Shown in pieces: positions 33,390-44,880 of a stretch of 62,000 nt of DNA (the stretch's first letter is position 1; each line of letters begins with the position of its first letter). The notes under the pieces were generated by a model that did not search any database, had not been told where the DNA came from, and was given only the letters and a program-made list of their open reading frames with translations. Both the position numbers and the translations under genes were made by a program. Where the stretch lies: positions 53,069 through 115,068 of the forward strand of contig JBBHKE010001611.1 in assembly GCA_037447655.1 (NCBI GenBank), in the 5' to 3' direction. Origin of the DNA: Zygnema cylindricum. Its lineage: Eukaryota; Streptophyta; Zygnematophyceae; Zygnematales; Zygnemataceae.

Positions 33390-34560
33390 AATGGACCGTT
33401 GGAAGGCGAACACACCGTGGGAAACACAAAAGACGACAGTAGCAAGAACAAGAGTGTCCCTAGCCAAAAAACGAGAGACAGAAGTGGAGGTAATAAACGG
33501 GAGCAACATTTGTCGTTTATAGTAAATCCAACAGGAAGAGAAGCTGGAAGGCGAGCCATATGCCCGGACTTGCGATCAAAAGCTCCACAAACTAACAAAG
33601 TGAGAATGACTTCCATCACGTACTCATCCAAGGCGAAAAGAGATGAGACAAATGTTGGGTTGGGAAGGGAAATGCGAGTAAGATAAGATGGGTGGTGGAG
33701 GAAACACCTAGTCAAAAGAGCGAAAAGCCACATAGGTCGAAAAGGTTGAGAAGGTCGCCCACGTGGGACAAATGTATCTGAAGAGTTGAATCAAGAAATT
33801 GGGTCATGAAAGAATCTGAGCCAAGGTGGCAACCGAACACACAAATGGCATCGGATGGAGGGTTTGAAAACCAAGAGGGTGAACAAAAGAATGAGGAATA
33901 CCTCGAGGTGACCAAACAACACAGTTTGAGGGTTGTAATGAAAGGTTGAGTTTTGTTGAACAATCTTCAGAAAAGGTTACAGGCTGGTGTGACTTGGTTG
34001 TGAAAGGAATTGTTCCTTAGGGCCAATAACACGTGTATCATCCGCAACAGAATGAGGCAAAAAGAGAAAGCGGCAGCAGAAGTGCGGGGGCGGCGGTAAT
34101 GAGCAAAGGCAAACAAAAGTCATGTTAAAGGATGAGTGCCGGTTGTGAGGAAAGGGGAACTAAACCACCATCATAGGACAAGCAGTGTTTGTTGGTCAAA
34201 GGTTGAAAGGCTCACACAAAAGGGAATATCTGGACAATCGGAATGGGCATCCATAAGCTCCGAGACAATGGCGTTCTGATCCACCGTATTGAAGGCGCTC
34301 GAAACATTCACTTCAAGGACTAACCAATCCGAATGGATATCAGGACTCGAATCACGTGGACCGCGGCCTCACAACTCTACACGAGTTGCCACTCCAAAAG
34401 GATGAAGAGAAAAATAGTGATTGAATGCGGGCTAGAGGTGGATACAAGCTGCACGAGCTACCAATCGGCATAACATCTCTCCCATTGCAATAGGGCGGAT
34501 TCCCCCCATTGGGTATCACCATTGGGTTTGGTGACATATATTGGTTAACTCTAATAACGA
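33390..34560 (-). pseudogene. Reverse transcriptase remnant 1
   Basis: Minus-strand reading from about 34510 gives GGIRPIAMGEMLCRLVARA, a stop, then a FNHYFSLHPFGVATR-like segment and VNVSSAFNTVDQNA, a recognisable reverse-transcriptase core of non-LTR type (G-RPIA-GE--RR, QFGV, D--NAFN). The D before the AF pair is replaced (NVSSAF). Stops and frameshifts are frequent. It is collinear with the second copy at 55470-56900. Confidence 0.6.
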
Positions 34561-35220
34561 TGCACATTGTGGGAAATTTTCGAAATCCTGGTCTTGCTTC
34601 AAACTCCACACAAACTCAATATGCAATATTTCAAGAACCGAAAAGAGAGAGCTTTTTTATTGGAGGCAGTTGTTGTTTAACTCGAATCCCAACCCATTCT
34701 GATGTTTTGGTAGTTTCTTTCACATTTTTTTTCGTTTCAACTCTTTCGTTTTTGCCATCCACTTTGTTGGATACCACTCAGATGGTTGACCATTGCACTT
34801 TTTTAATAAAATCTTATATTTGTTCTAATTTTAAATATGATTGCACCAAATATGGCATCTACTACATCTTAACCACAACGCCAACATTTTGAGTGACCTT
34901 GTAAATAGAAAAAAAAAAACAACAACCGATTCTACAGGAGTGGGGTTTCTTCACTGTTAAATCGTAACTATTTTTTGGGTCTCTTTGAGACCATGAATAG
35001 GATATAGAAACAAAGACGAAGTGCACCCTTTCAAGTCCTCGACTACGTTACATCCTTGTGAAATGTTAACTTTTTTATTTGAAAGCACCTATTTTGCCTA
35101 ACAAAATGTACAAAATAAAGGATCATTTAAAGAAAGAAAAATCGAGCGAAAGCAAAAAAACCAACTAAGAGCTAAACCCGAGTAAAGGGAACAAATTATT
35201 ACAAAAAAATCTTCCTCTCA
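34561..35220. other. Intergenic; CACCG-family end near 34540-34570
   Basis: TTAACTCTAATAACGATGCACATTGTGG resembles a CACCG-family right end read over about 28 bases. The rest is AT-rich without recognised features. Confidence 0.35.
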
Positions 35221-37120
35221 TCATACAACTTCTTCTCCTTCTTTTTGCAAGGGTACCGCTTCCACCAATGCCACCTGACTATGCATTTCCTCATCTTCTG
35301 ACGGTTTCTCATAACATCCTGCGAAATATGCGACCGAGGCAGTAATTATCATAATACCGGTGATGATGTCAAAATAGTCAGTATCCACAAGATTTGGGAA
35401 GTGATAAGTGGCGACCCCAACACTAAAAACACCAAGGGAAAAGGAGACAGTCCACCATAAAAACACAACACGACTATGATAAGGACTCGATTCCTTCAGG
35501 AAAACGAGACCACCGAGAGCCAAACTGAACTGCATGATTAGGAGAAAGTTCCTCCATCCATCCAAAGTTGGAAAAATGCTTGATTCTGCAAAATCAAGCA
35601 AAAAAGACGAAAAAAATAAGTGAGAGGAGCGAACTGTTTTAAGAATAATCGTTTCTATATAAAACCTCAGAAACAACCCTCAAAAACAATACATCAGAAA
35701 CTGACTCGAAGAAAGGTTTACCAACAAATAAAGAAAACTGAAAAGAGAAAACTGAAAAGAAAACCGAAAATAAACCAGCACAAATATGATGGAATGAAAT
35801 TTCAAGACAGGATTGGACATCCCTCCTTCATCGACAACTCCTTTTGTGATATACAAAAGGCCATCTCTTTTTGAAATCCACACAACCAATAGCTGTGTTA
35901 AATTTACATTAAATTTTGATTTTGATTCATGAAATGCCAAAAGAAATATCAATGTGGGCTACTGGCATTGCATACATGTTAAAGTACAAGTTTGTATGAG
36001 TAGAAGTTAACAATGTACTTACAATTAACCCAAAAAGGACCCAACTAATGAATCGATAAACTATATCCATATTTTACATACACTTACATGCTTTTAAAAA
36101 GAAAACGTCACAAAAGAGACTTAACAATGAACTACACCACCCATCGTTATTAGAGTTAAACATTTTCAAGCAGTCAAAGTTCTTTTTCTCGTCACATATT
36201 TTTCCGATTTTCAATCTTGACGCCACGATTGAAAGGTAAAACCGTTACCTATTGATTGCTTGCCTCAGAAAAAAAAAATTAAGTCCATCACAGAGTTAAA
36301 AGCTTTTGACTGCCCCAAAAATGGTTAGCTCTGAAAATGATGGGCACTGTAGTGTTAAAGAGACCGATTCTCCAAGAGTACTCTTTATCATAGAGGCATT
36401 GTTTGATTTAACAATTAATTTAACTAATGTAAAATGTCAGAAGAACTCACGTCCCATAGTTGCCCAAATAAACCGGTTTAGGCCTCCGAAATCAGTTAAT
36501 CCGCCTTTCTAAACCTTCTCGATTTGCCGACGAAAATTGCAAAGGAAAACACACTCTTGACAATATAGGGCATTAGCACCCAAATTAATAAAGCATGAAC
36601 AAAGCTTTCAGAAAAAAAACTTGTAACCTCTTATTGGTTGCGATTCCTGGATGAACACACATGAAGAATAAATCAGATTCAGTTTCAAAAAATGTTAATT
36701 TCGATGAAATTGTCTAAGAAATTTGCAACTTTTTACATTTCTGTGACAGTTAACACGGCCAAACTAAGAGCAACTGGCTGACTTAATAAACGTAAAGTAC
36801 CTGCACTGAATTCACAAACAAGCTTAAGACTTTGAAAGTGAAGAGAATACCAAAACACCATTGGACATCCAGTTAAGGACACAGACTGATCCTTTTCCTC
36901 AAAATCACTGCCACCATCCAAGAACTGTTAAAAAACACACGACTGGTTTTTTAAGCATATGCTCTTTTTCCCAAACATCACACAACGTTGTACTTTACTA
37001 ATCATTTGCTCCTGCCTCAGGAAACAAAACACACAACATTGACACCAGCCAATTCCAGTAATCTCGAAAGAAATATTTCCTCCGTCCGAAAGTCATTCCA
37101 TGGTTCACACATATGCTCGT
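35221..37120 (-). CDS. Multi-exon small membrane protein gene (partial model)
   Basis: Minus strand. A well-supported exon is 36801-36924 (acceptor TTTTTTAACAG, donor CAG/GTACTT), encoding LDGGSDFEEKDQSVSLTGC... to EFSA. The terminal exon is 35221-35585 (acceptor GATTTTGCAG). The two join in frame: G + AA gives E in SA-E-SSIFPTLDGW. The terminal exon has three to four hydrophobic helices, FLWWTVSFSLG, then an acidic tail ending QKEGEEVV. The helix plus WW-x-x-SF pattern weakly recalls the N-terminal membrane region of ABCC transporters, but no ABC domain follows. A possible first exon, MCEPWNDFRTEE, lies near 37060-37125. The 1.2 kb intron contains a CACCG-family-like element. Function not established. 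Confidence 0.4.
36122..36362. mobile_element. CACCG-family-like element in an intron
   Basis: The left end CACCACCCATCGTTATTAG resembles the family and the element at 37566. The right end is uncertain; GACTGCCCCAAAAATGG at about 36310 is also found near 37765. Confidence 0.4.
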
Positions 37121-37224
37121 TAAGTATGTCGAAAAACCGAAAACCAAAAAAATCAAAACTGGATCGTTGTTTTGTGCCTATTAAGAGTCTACCTTTTCAG
37201 TAAGCTTCAACAAGTAAAGTCTCG

Positions 37225-37560
37225 ATCACCAAAAATCACTCAATAAAATTATGTTTTCATGTAAACTTCACTCCATTCAATCACGCTTTGATGTAAAGCT
37301 TCACAATTGTTTGGATGGAAACTCACTCCATAAAATTATGATTTTATGTAAATTTCACTCTATAAAACTATGGTTCAATGTACAAAATTATGTTTTAACG
37401 TGAACTCCACTCAGACGCAAATTCACTCCACAATACTATATTTTGATGTAAACTCACACCGTACGATTATGTTTTGATGTAATCTTCACACCCTACAACT
37501 ATGTTTTTATATAAACTCACTCCATACACTAATGTTTTGAAGTCAACCTCAGCTACGGTA
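37225..37560. repeat. Degenerate minisatellite
   Basis: About eight imperfect units of the form CACTCCATAAAATTATGTTT plus GATGTAAACT, 35-45 bases each, in one orientation. Confidence 0.7.
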
Positions 37561-37565
37561 TACCA

Positions 37566-37803
37566 CCCATCGCCATTAGTGTTAGAAACTTTTCGTGCAT
37601 CCAAAAGACTCCATTGTCAACCAGCAAGATAGCGTCTTTAACTTTACTGTTAACCGTTGAATCTTTCTTTTTGAGGGAGCAATTGAAGGGTTACGGTCTC
37701 ACATTTCGCATGTGATATCAAGATTGAAAATCCAGAAATGTTGTGATGAGAAAGAGTACTTCGAGTGCCCCAAAAATGAATAACACTAATAAAGATGGGA
37801 ATG
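37566..37803. mobile_element. CACCG-family-like element
   Basis: Ends ACCACCCATCGCCATTAGTG and CACTAATAAAGATGGGAATG, with TA next to both. Relative of 36122-36362. Confidence 0.5.
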
Positions 37804-38079
37804 TATCTTTCCTTTCAGGATTTTGTTGACAATTTCCACTGAAATAGCCAAAATAAAACCCATACAGAAATTTCATAAGAATAGTTTCTTTAGAAATCCC
37901 GTACAATTTCATTATAATTTGTGTACAATTTTGTACAGTGTATAAGGCTTTCCAGCAGCTTGTGAAAAATTATGGAAACACTAGTGATTACACCCTATTA
38001 TACCCATACTTGAGCGTGAAGTTAGGAGTATAATACGTGATAACAGCACCTTAATGGATTTTTTTACGCAAATTGAAAG

Positions 38080-38235
38080 ATTTTTTTATCGAACTTTTAT
38101 GGAACTTTTATAGAATTGTACGGGATTTTTATAGACCCGTACAGAATTGCACGAAATCATTACAGGGTTTTTACATAACTGTACGGAAGTGTAAGGGATT
38201 GTACAGAATTCTTATAGATATCGTACGGAATTGTG
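38080..38235. repeat. Degenerate repeat of TTTTATAGAATTGTACGGG-like units
   Basis: Roughly eight short units with variations of GAATTGTACGG and TTTTATAGA. Confidence 0.5.
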
Positions 38236-38447
38236 TGGAAACTGTGCGCTTAGATTTCGTGTGTCCGAATATTTTTTGCAAAAACCTCATCAGAGAGTCA
38301 CAACCACCCCCCCCCTCCTTCCCTGCCTACCTGAGGACAGACAGGGAAGTTCAGAGAAGCTTCTCCGAAGTTTCTTTCCAAACCCTAAAAAATATTTACA
38401 TTTGCTTCACTCTCAAATCTTTGGTAACACAACCATTGTGGAGTACG

Positions 38448-38722
38448 ATGCAAAAAACGACAAAAAAAAATGTTTTAAATGCCTTGTAAAGCGGCAAAAA
38501 ACCATTCAAATGTGATAAAAAAAGGACAAAAGTTTTGAAATATGGTGCAAAACCGACAAAAAAATCGTTTTAAATGCAATGTTAAACTACAAACAACCTA
38601 TGAAGTGTGATAAAAAAAGACAAAACGACGTTTTAGGTGTGATGCAAAATCGACAAAAAACATTTTAAATGAGAAGTAAACAACAACAAAAGTTATAAAT
38701 GTGAAAAAAAAAGAGAAGGAAC
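38448..38722. repeat. Tandem repeat, three units of about 95 bp
   Basis: Each unit begins near GATGCAAAA and contains CGACAAAAAA, TTTTAAATG and TGTGATAAAAAAA. A-rich. Confidence 0.6.
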
Positions 38723-39335
38723 GTTATATACATATGTGATGCAAAAGGACAGGAGAGCAATCAGGAAGGGTGTGTGGAGTGGAGATATTATTAAGGAATT
38801 AAGGAGTAAATTATTGATTAAAAGTTATTAAGGAATTATTAACAGGCAGGGGACTTGATGAAGGAAGAAGATAAAAAACCAAAACACACGAAAACAAAAA
38901 AACAAAAATAAAAAAACAAAAGATAAGGAACAAAAAATTAAACAAAAACAAAAAACAAAAACAAAAAAAAAAACGAAAAAAAAAACAAAAAAAGAAAGGA
39001 CAATATCCGAGGCAACGCCACAATACGAAGTGGAAACCGATGAGGATTTTGATGAGACACCGGAATTGGAAGATAGGGGAGCTGAAAATCTTCCTAAACG
39101 AAACCCAACGATGCCTTCCATACTGGCTTCCGATTTTGAAGGGGGAAGAAGAAGTAGTAAACGACTTCAAGAAAGACAAGTAAATAACCAACTCACAAAG
39201 ATGTCTCACCCATTTCAATTTTCCCTCCCATTTCCATTAGCCCAATCCTCCTTTAGAAACCTCACCGACTTCGCGGCTTTTTTTTTTACGTTTTATATTT
39301 CAAAAAATGGAACTATGGAGCTAAAAATGGAACCC

Positions 39336-40720
39336 ATGACTTCCAAAAGAAGCTCCTCTTTTAGATTTCCCGTTACCTATTTCCCATTTTTACCCTTTCT
39401 ACCTATTTACCCTTTTTTCACCTTTTTTTCTCCTTCTTTTCTCATTTTTTCCCCATTTTCCTTCGCTCAATTTTCCAACATCACCAACTCCGAGGCTCTT
39501 TTGAGTTTCAAAAGTGGAATTACATATGATCCCTATTCTTCACTTTCCTCCTGGATTCCAGGAACAAATGTTTGTAACTGGGCACGAATCATATGTACAA
39601 ATAATCGCGTGACAGATGTCACTTTATCGGGAGTCTCTGTCAAAAGCTTTTTTTCGTCCGAAATCGGCAATTTAAACTTTTTAAAAATTGTAAACCTCTC
39701 TAAAAATGCATTTGAGGGATCGATTCCTTCGGCAATTGGAACCTTATGGAACTTTACTTCCCTTGACCTTGCGGAAAACCAATTTAGAGGTTCGATTCCA
39801 ACATCTTTTGGGAATTTAACAAAATTAGAAATTCTTCATCTCTCTTTAAATCGTCTGATAAGAACGGTTCCGGAAACTATGGTCAATTTAACAAGTCTTA
39901 CCTCCATTCACTTGCAAGAAAATTTTCTTTCCGGTCCTTTTCTGACTGTTATTTGCAACATGACAAGTTTGAAAATTTTGCTTATTTCGAACATATTTTC
40001 AGGCTCTTTGCCTCCAGAAATTGGCAATTTAGTAAACGTTTCTATCTTGGCAAATAATGCTAACCAATTTTCAAGTTTGCTCCCAAATGAAATCGGTAAT
40101 TTGGCCAATTTAGCCCGTTTTGACTTGTCAAATAATAGTTTCAACGGAGCCATTCCGCCGATTTTGGACAAACTTGTAAACCTTGAGTTAGTTAATATTT
40201 GGTTCAACAATTTGTCAGGAAACCTTTCAGAGGCACTTTTTGAAAATTGTCTGGATTCTCTTAATCTTTTGGAGCAAGATACAATAATCCCAGTGCCAAA
40301 TTCCGGCTTCCATCGAAAATTGCAAAAACTTTTCTTTATTGAATCTCGCGAATAATTTTTTAATTTAGAATCTTTCAAAACAAGTGAATTGGACAAATCT
40401 TCCTACACTTAGAAAGCTTCGATTGGACAGTAATTCTTTTTGGGGTCCAAATCCAAAATCTCTCGGATTCAAAGGTTCGAGCCTTACGGATATTTTCCTC
40501 ATCTCCAACAATTTAACAGGTCCAATTCTGGATGAATTTGGTCTCCTTGTTAACTTGAAATATCTTCTTTTGAATGCTAATCCTTTGAATACCACTTTAA
40601 ATCTAAAATTGAGATATTGTTCTTCTCTTCAGTAACTTGATTTGTTGAATACAAAACTCTGCGGTTCTCTTCCTAACAAGTTTGCCGAATTAACAAGTTT
40701 GAAAAGTATTACTCTTCAAG
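39336..40720 (+). pseudogene. LRR receptor-like kinase 4, 5' part only
   Basis: The frame is open from 39030, but the receptor probably starts at 39327 or 39336 (MTSKRSSSFRF), giving a very hydrophobic signal peptide ending SPFSFAQ. An LRR N-terminal domain follows (ITNSEALLSFKSGITYDP, NVCNW--IICTNNRV), then about nine LRRs to 40355, where a frameshift occurs. LRRs continue in other frames (LNTTLNLKLRYCSSLQ, stop at 40633) to 40720. There a CACCG-family end begins and coding homology stops in mid-repeat. Helix, juxtamembrane and kinase parts are absent downstream. This is the only one of the four copies that keeps the amino terminus. Confidence 0.8.
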
Positions 40721-40766
40721 TTTTTACTCTAATTTTTTCATTACTCTAATTACGATTCGCGGTGTA
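40721..40766. mobile_element. CACCG-family right end truncating RLK4
   Basis: TTACTCTAATTACGATTCGCGGTGTA, shown here as its last 26 bases in parts: TTACTCTAATTACG then ATTCGCGGTGTA. Only this end is present; the left end is missing. Confidence 0.6.
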
Positions 40767-40767
40767 C

Positions 40768-41010
40768 CTGCGCGCAGCAAGAATAGTCTCTGCGATTAGC
40801 AATTCCTTTTTTTTATGACGGTCGACGTTCGCAAGCCCGACACTTTTTTAGCCGTCGTTACAATATTTCGCCAGTCAAATTTGTTCGACGGGTTGACCGT
40901 CAAATCTCAACTTAAAAGTACGTAACTTGTGCGAAACTGTACTTCAAATGTACAATTTCGGACAACTATCTGCGCGCAGCAAAAATCGTCTCTGCGATTA
41001 GCAATTCCCT
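40768..41010. repeat. Direct repeat pair CTGCGCGCAGCAA
   Basis: CTGCGCGCAGCAAGAATAGT with TCTCTGCGATTAGCAATTCC at 40768 recurs at 40971 with two changes, 203 bases apart. Confidence 0.7.
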
Positions 41011-41249
41011 TAATTAATTATAATACGATTTTTGGTACGGCCATCTGCAGGAATTTGCAACGTCGCCTGTTTCTGTGCAAGATGTACGTATGTGAGCTTT
41101 CAATAGTCGTGGGCATAGATGTCCAATTCGTACGGATTTGGATTTTTTTCCGAAAACTACGTAGCATTCGCTTGTTTCGTAAATTTCGTAAATTTTGTAC
41201 GTCACACTGTACGGATATTTGTACGGACATTAAAAATAAAATACGTTGC

Positions 41250-41820
41250 TTCATTTGCGCGCTCGTATTTTTTATCTGTCCTCCACTCCGTCATCAGAAG
41301 GAAGCGGCCGTTGGCGACGCCATAAATTCCGTCGCTCGCCGCTACGCCGTGCATCGCTATTTGGGTTAATAATATTTTCGTCACTTAAAACTTTGTTTCT
41401 ACGTGCACGTTTGTCCGACAATTGATCGGACGGTCGCTATTGAAATACAAGTTGCTCACCTCTAAACTGACGGTCTCTAATAAAAAATCGGACAAGTGTG
41501 TACGGGAAAAAGTTTTTTTAAGTAAAGAAAAAACATTAACGCTAATAGCGATACACGGCGTAGTTCGTTGAACTTTTCAAAAGTTGTGGTTCATATGCGG
41601 GCGCGTATTTTTATCTGAGCGGCAAGCAGCGGAATTTATGGCGTCTCGCGCGCGTGTTTTTATCTGAACGGCCAGCGACAGAATTTATGGCGTCTCCAAC
41701 GGCGGCTTCCTTGAGCCGTTTTGCTTCATTTGCGCGCATGTATTTTAATGTCCTCCACTCCGTCATCAGAAGGAAGCGCCGTTGGATAAGCCGTAAATTC
41801 GGCCGCTCGCCGCTAGTTGG
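41250..41820. repeat. Direct repeat flanking a CACCG element
   Basis: TTGCTTCATTTGCGCGC, CTCCACTCCGTCATCAGAAG and CGCTCGCCGCTA occur at 41248-41344 and again at 41723-41814. Confidence 0.65.
41345..41560. mobile_element. CACCG-family element (CGCCGTG variant), 216 bp
   Basis: Ends CGCCGTGCATCGCTATT and AATAGCGATACACGGCG, flanked by TA on both sides. The interior carries the TGTGTACGGGA motif. Confidence 0.75.
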
Positions 41821-41953
41821 TTGAACGTTTCAATTTTTAGGGTATTGAATATTTAAATATTTAAATTTGAAAAGTAAAACAAAAGTACGAATTTTACCTA
41901 CGAATTTTAAAATTTTGAAATTGTTTTATGCGCACTGTACGTAGTCATCGTTA

Positions 41954-42165
41954 CAGTGCCAATCGCTATTAGTCTTGTGTACGCTAATTTCGTCCCGCTT
42001 TTTTCTAATTCTCAAATAGAATTATCCATACTATTTAAAAAAAACCCTAATTCCTAATTAGAGTAAACAATTTTTTCAAAAAATTTCAAATTCCCAATTA
42101 GCGTAAACCACGCTAATTATTCGTATATGCTAAAAAAACTTCTACGCTAATAGCGATTGGCGGTG
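41954..42165. mobile_element. CACCG-family element, 212 bp
   Basis: Ends CAGTGCCAATCGCTATTAG and TAGCGATTGGCGGTG, flanked by TA. It is an inverse relative of 23341-23555 (ATTCTCAAATAGAATTATCC shared). Confidence 0.85.
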
Positions 42166-42169
42166 TAGT

Positions 42170-43750
42170 TTACTCCGTGCGTTTTATGCGCATAAGACAT
42201 CTATGGTCGTGGGTACTTTTCTCAGTTGTTGTGTATCTCCGTAACCACCTTGAACGCTTTAGTTCCATTTTTTAAACTAGTGTACTGTACTGTATTCTGT
42301 TGTTTTGCGAGTTGTTTTGCGATGAGTCAGGTGTCAAAGTCAAACCGCAAAAAAATGCACATATTACTAGTGGGTACCCCATAAAAACACTTATATGAAA
42401 AAAAATAGAAAGGTCAAAATCTCATACCCTAAAAATCCCTAAAAGCACGAAAAACAAAACCTTGAAAATGAACAAAACCTAAAACCTATTGGATGCACTA
42501 GTATAGCCTCAAAAGAGCCCAAATTGCCAATAAAAATATCGATATACTCCAAAGACATGTTAAAGACAAAAGGAAGTGATTAAAAGCAAGATAACATGCA
42601 AACATACGAAAGAAAAAGAAAAAAAATAACATTTTTGCTCTTCCGTGAATGACATTTCTTGTACACTGTAGACATTTGGCCATGGCTTTTTGATCTCATC
42701 TCTTTACCGTTTTTTTTCCATCTAGACACCAAATTTTGCGTTCATATAGTGAAAGATGGTGTGTTTTCATAATCCTATTTTCTCATATTACCTTTGTTAT
42801 CTTTGGTTCACCCTTTTTGTTCTAATAATTCATATTAGATACGACGTTTTCTTCATTTTGGTTTTAGGCCGCTTCCCTCCCCAATTGTCACAAAATTTTA
42901 CATACACGTATTAAAAAGAAAGCATTTTTAGTGAATCTTCTTTATTTTACCGAATATATCGTGTTTTATTTGCCTTTTGTCCTCTATTGTGATCCGCAAC
43001 TTTCAACTAATTCCACATTTCACTTTCCTTAACCAGCCACAAATCCCATTTTGATATTCCTAATTAAAACCAAATATAGCGAGAAGGCAAAGAGTGACAT
43101 TTCTACTATGACGAGTGGACATCTTATGGTGTGTGGACGCATTGGTGGGCAACTCTTGATCTTCCACACCACATGTTTTATATAATAATCTGTTAGGGCA
43201 ACAAACAAAAGCATATTAAGAAAAGTAATCCAGAAGCCGAAAAAAGTAAAAAATTACAATAACATTAAAAAAAATTTGAGAAAAAAAAAATTAAAGGTTT
43301 GGGCATTTCCCTCCAGTCACAATATTCCCATTCGCCGCGAAAAATAGATCGGTCCGTACAAGTGTCCTTTAACCATTTAATTCAGTTTGGACGTGACAAA
43401 CTGAATGGCTTAACATATCAAACACAAGTGTACCACGATCCGACATGTCACTAATTAAATGGTAATCTAAGCTCTTTCACAAATTACCGTGTTGCCTAAG
43501 TGATATTTGAGGCAGGTGGACAATTCATTAGCTCCATGATTGTTCCTCCCAGACTACATCCCATACTACGTTTCTTAATGCAGCAACATGTGTATTTTTT
43601 GTCATGTAGACTTTGTGTGTAGAGAATCTAACTAAGAGCCATTAGATGGTGACTTTCTTAAGGCATTTCCTTATATTTACATGTAGACGGTGGATCTCAT
43701 TCGCACATATTCCTTGGATTCCCTTTTGTCCTAAGAGTCGCGAGCACCGA
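42170..43750. other. Intergenic, nothing recognised
   Basis: AT-rich with A-runs. No gene, RNA or clear repeat boundary. Confidence 0.5.
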
Positions 43751-44099
43751 TCCACGTGCATCGCGGCTTCTCGCATAGTATTGTAATCCCCAAAACAGCG
43801 TGCATGCAAGTTTTTATTGCATGCCTTTATATAGAAGACCCTTATGTCTCTGAAGACACCTTTGAAGCCTTAATAAACTCTTCCCCAAAGTCGTACAAGG
43901 ACACCACCCTCAGTACAAATTGCCATATTTCATATATCGCCCATCCTTGGGGTCTTATCCCGATTCAACACTGAGTACTCCACGACACCCTATGTACGGA
44001 CCTGAACCTTGGCCTTCTTCTTTCCCCGACTTTTGCCGATTCACTCTTTTCTTGGTCATCAGTGTGATTTCTTTCCTTCTTGGGCAATATCCTAATCCG

Positions 44100-44750
44100 A
44101 CTTGACACCCTCTCTCCCTTTTATCCTCTCTCACACCCTATCCTCTCTCACACTCTCCTTGTCATCCTCCCTTATAACCTACCTCTCTCTCTCCCTCTTA
44201 TGCTCTCTCTCTCCCTCTTTCGTATCTTCTTTCCCTCTCATTATAGTCCTTCCTCCCTCCCTCCCTCTTTATTTCTTATCCTCTTTCTCTCCCTCCCTCT
44301 TCTCCCACCTCCCTCAATTTATCTTAACCCCCCCACCCTTTTTTCTTTTTATCATTTCTTCCTCCCTTCCTCCCTCTCTCCTTCCCTCCCTCCCTCCCTC
44401 CCTCCCTCCCTCTCCTCCCACTCTTATCTTCCCTTTATCGCTTCCTCCCTCTTATCCTACCCCCCCTCCCTCGTACATCTTATCCTCTTTTCTTCCCACC
44501 CTCCTCTTAACTTCCCTCGCTTCCTCCCTTCCTCCCTCTCTCCCTCATTCTATCTCCTTCCCTCTCATCCTCTCCCCACCCTCCCTCCTTCCCTCTCTCT
44601 CTCTCCCTCCCACCTTTTTATCCTCCCTCATTCTCACCCTCTTATCCTCCCTCCCTCCCCCCATCTTAAATTTCCCTCTTCCCCTTCTCTTATCCTCTTT
44701 CATAATTATCCTCCTTCCCTCCCTCCCTCCCTCCCTCCATCCCTTGGATT
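44100..44750. repeat. CT/TCCC microsatellite
   Basis: About 650 bases of pyrimidine on the plus strand (CTCCCTCC and variants). The two long S/P/L-rich open frames over it are artefacts. Confidence 0.95.
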
Positions 44751-44786
44751 ATAGACTGCGCGATAGAACATTGTTAAAAATGTAGC

Positions 44787-44845
44787 ATCTTGTAATGTTG
44801 GCCGTACAATTACATCCTGTAATGTTGGTCGTACAATTACAAAAA
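44787..44845. repeat. Short tandem duplication
   Basis: CTTGTAATGTTGGCCGTACA and CCTGTAATGTTGGTCGTACA in direct tandem, followed in both by ATTAC; unit about 27 bases. Confidence 0.7.
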
Positions 44846-44880
44846 ATCCTGATAAAACTTCGCCCTAAAATTGTTCACTA

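Noticed and set aside
37225-37560. CRISPR-like array
   Set aside because: Units are degenerate, without unique spacers, in a eukaryotic genome.
44080-44785. Two overlapping frames of 224-227 codons rich in S, P and L
   Set aside because: They lie in a CT microsatellite, with two frames open in parallel and no domain.
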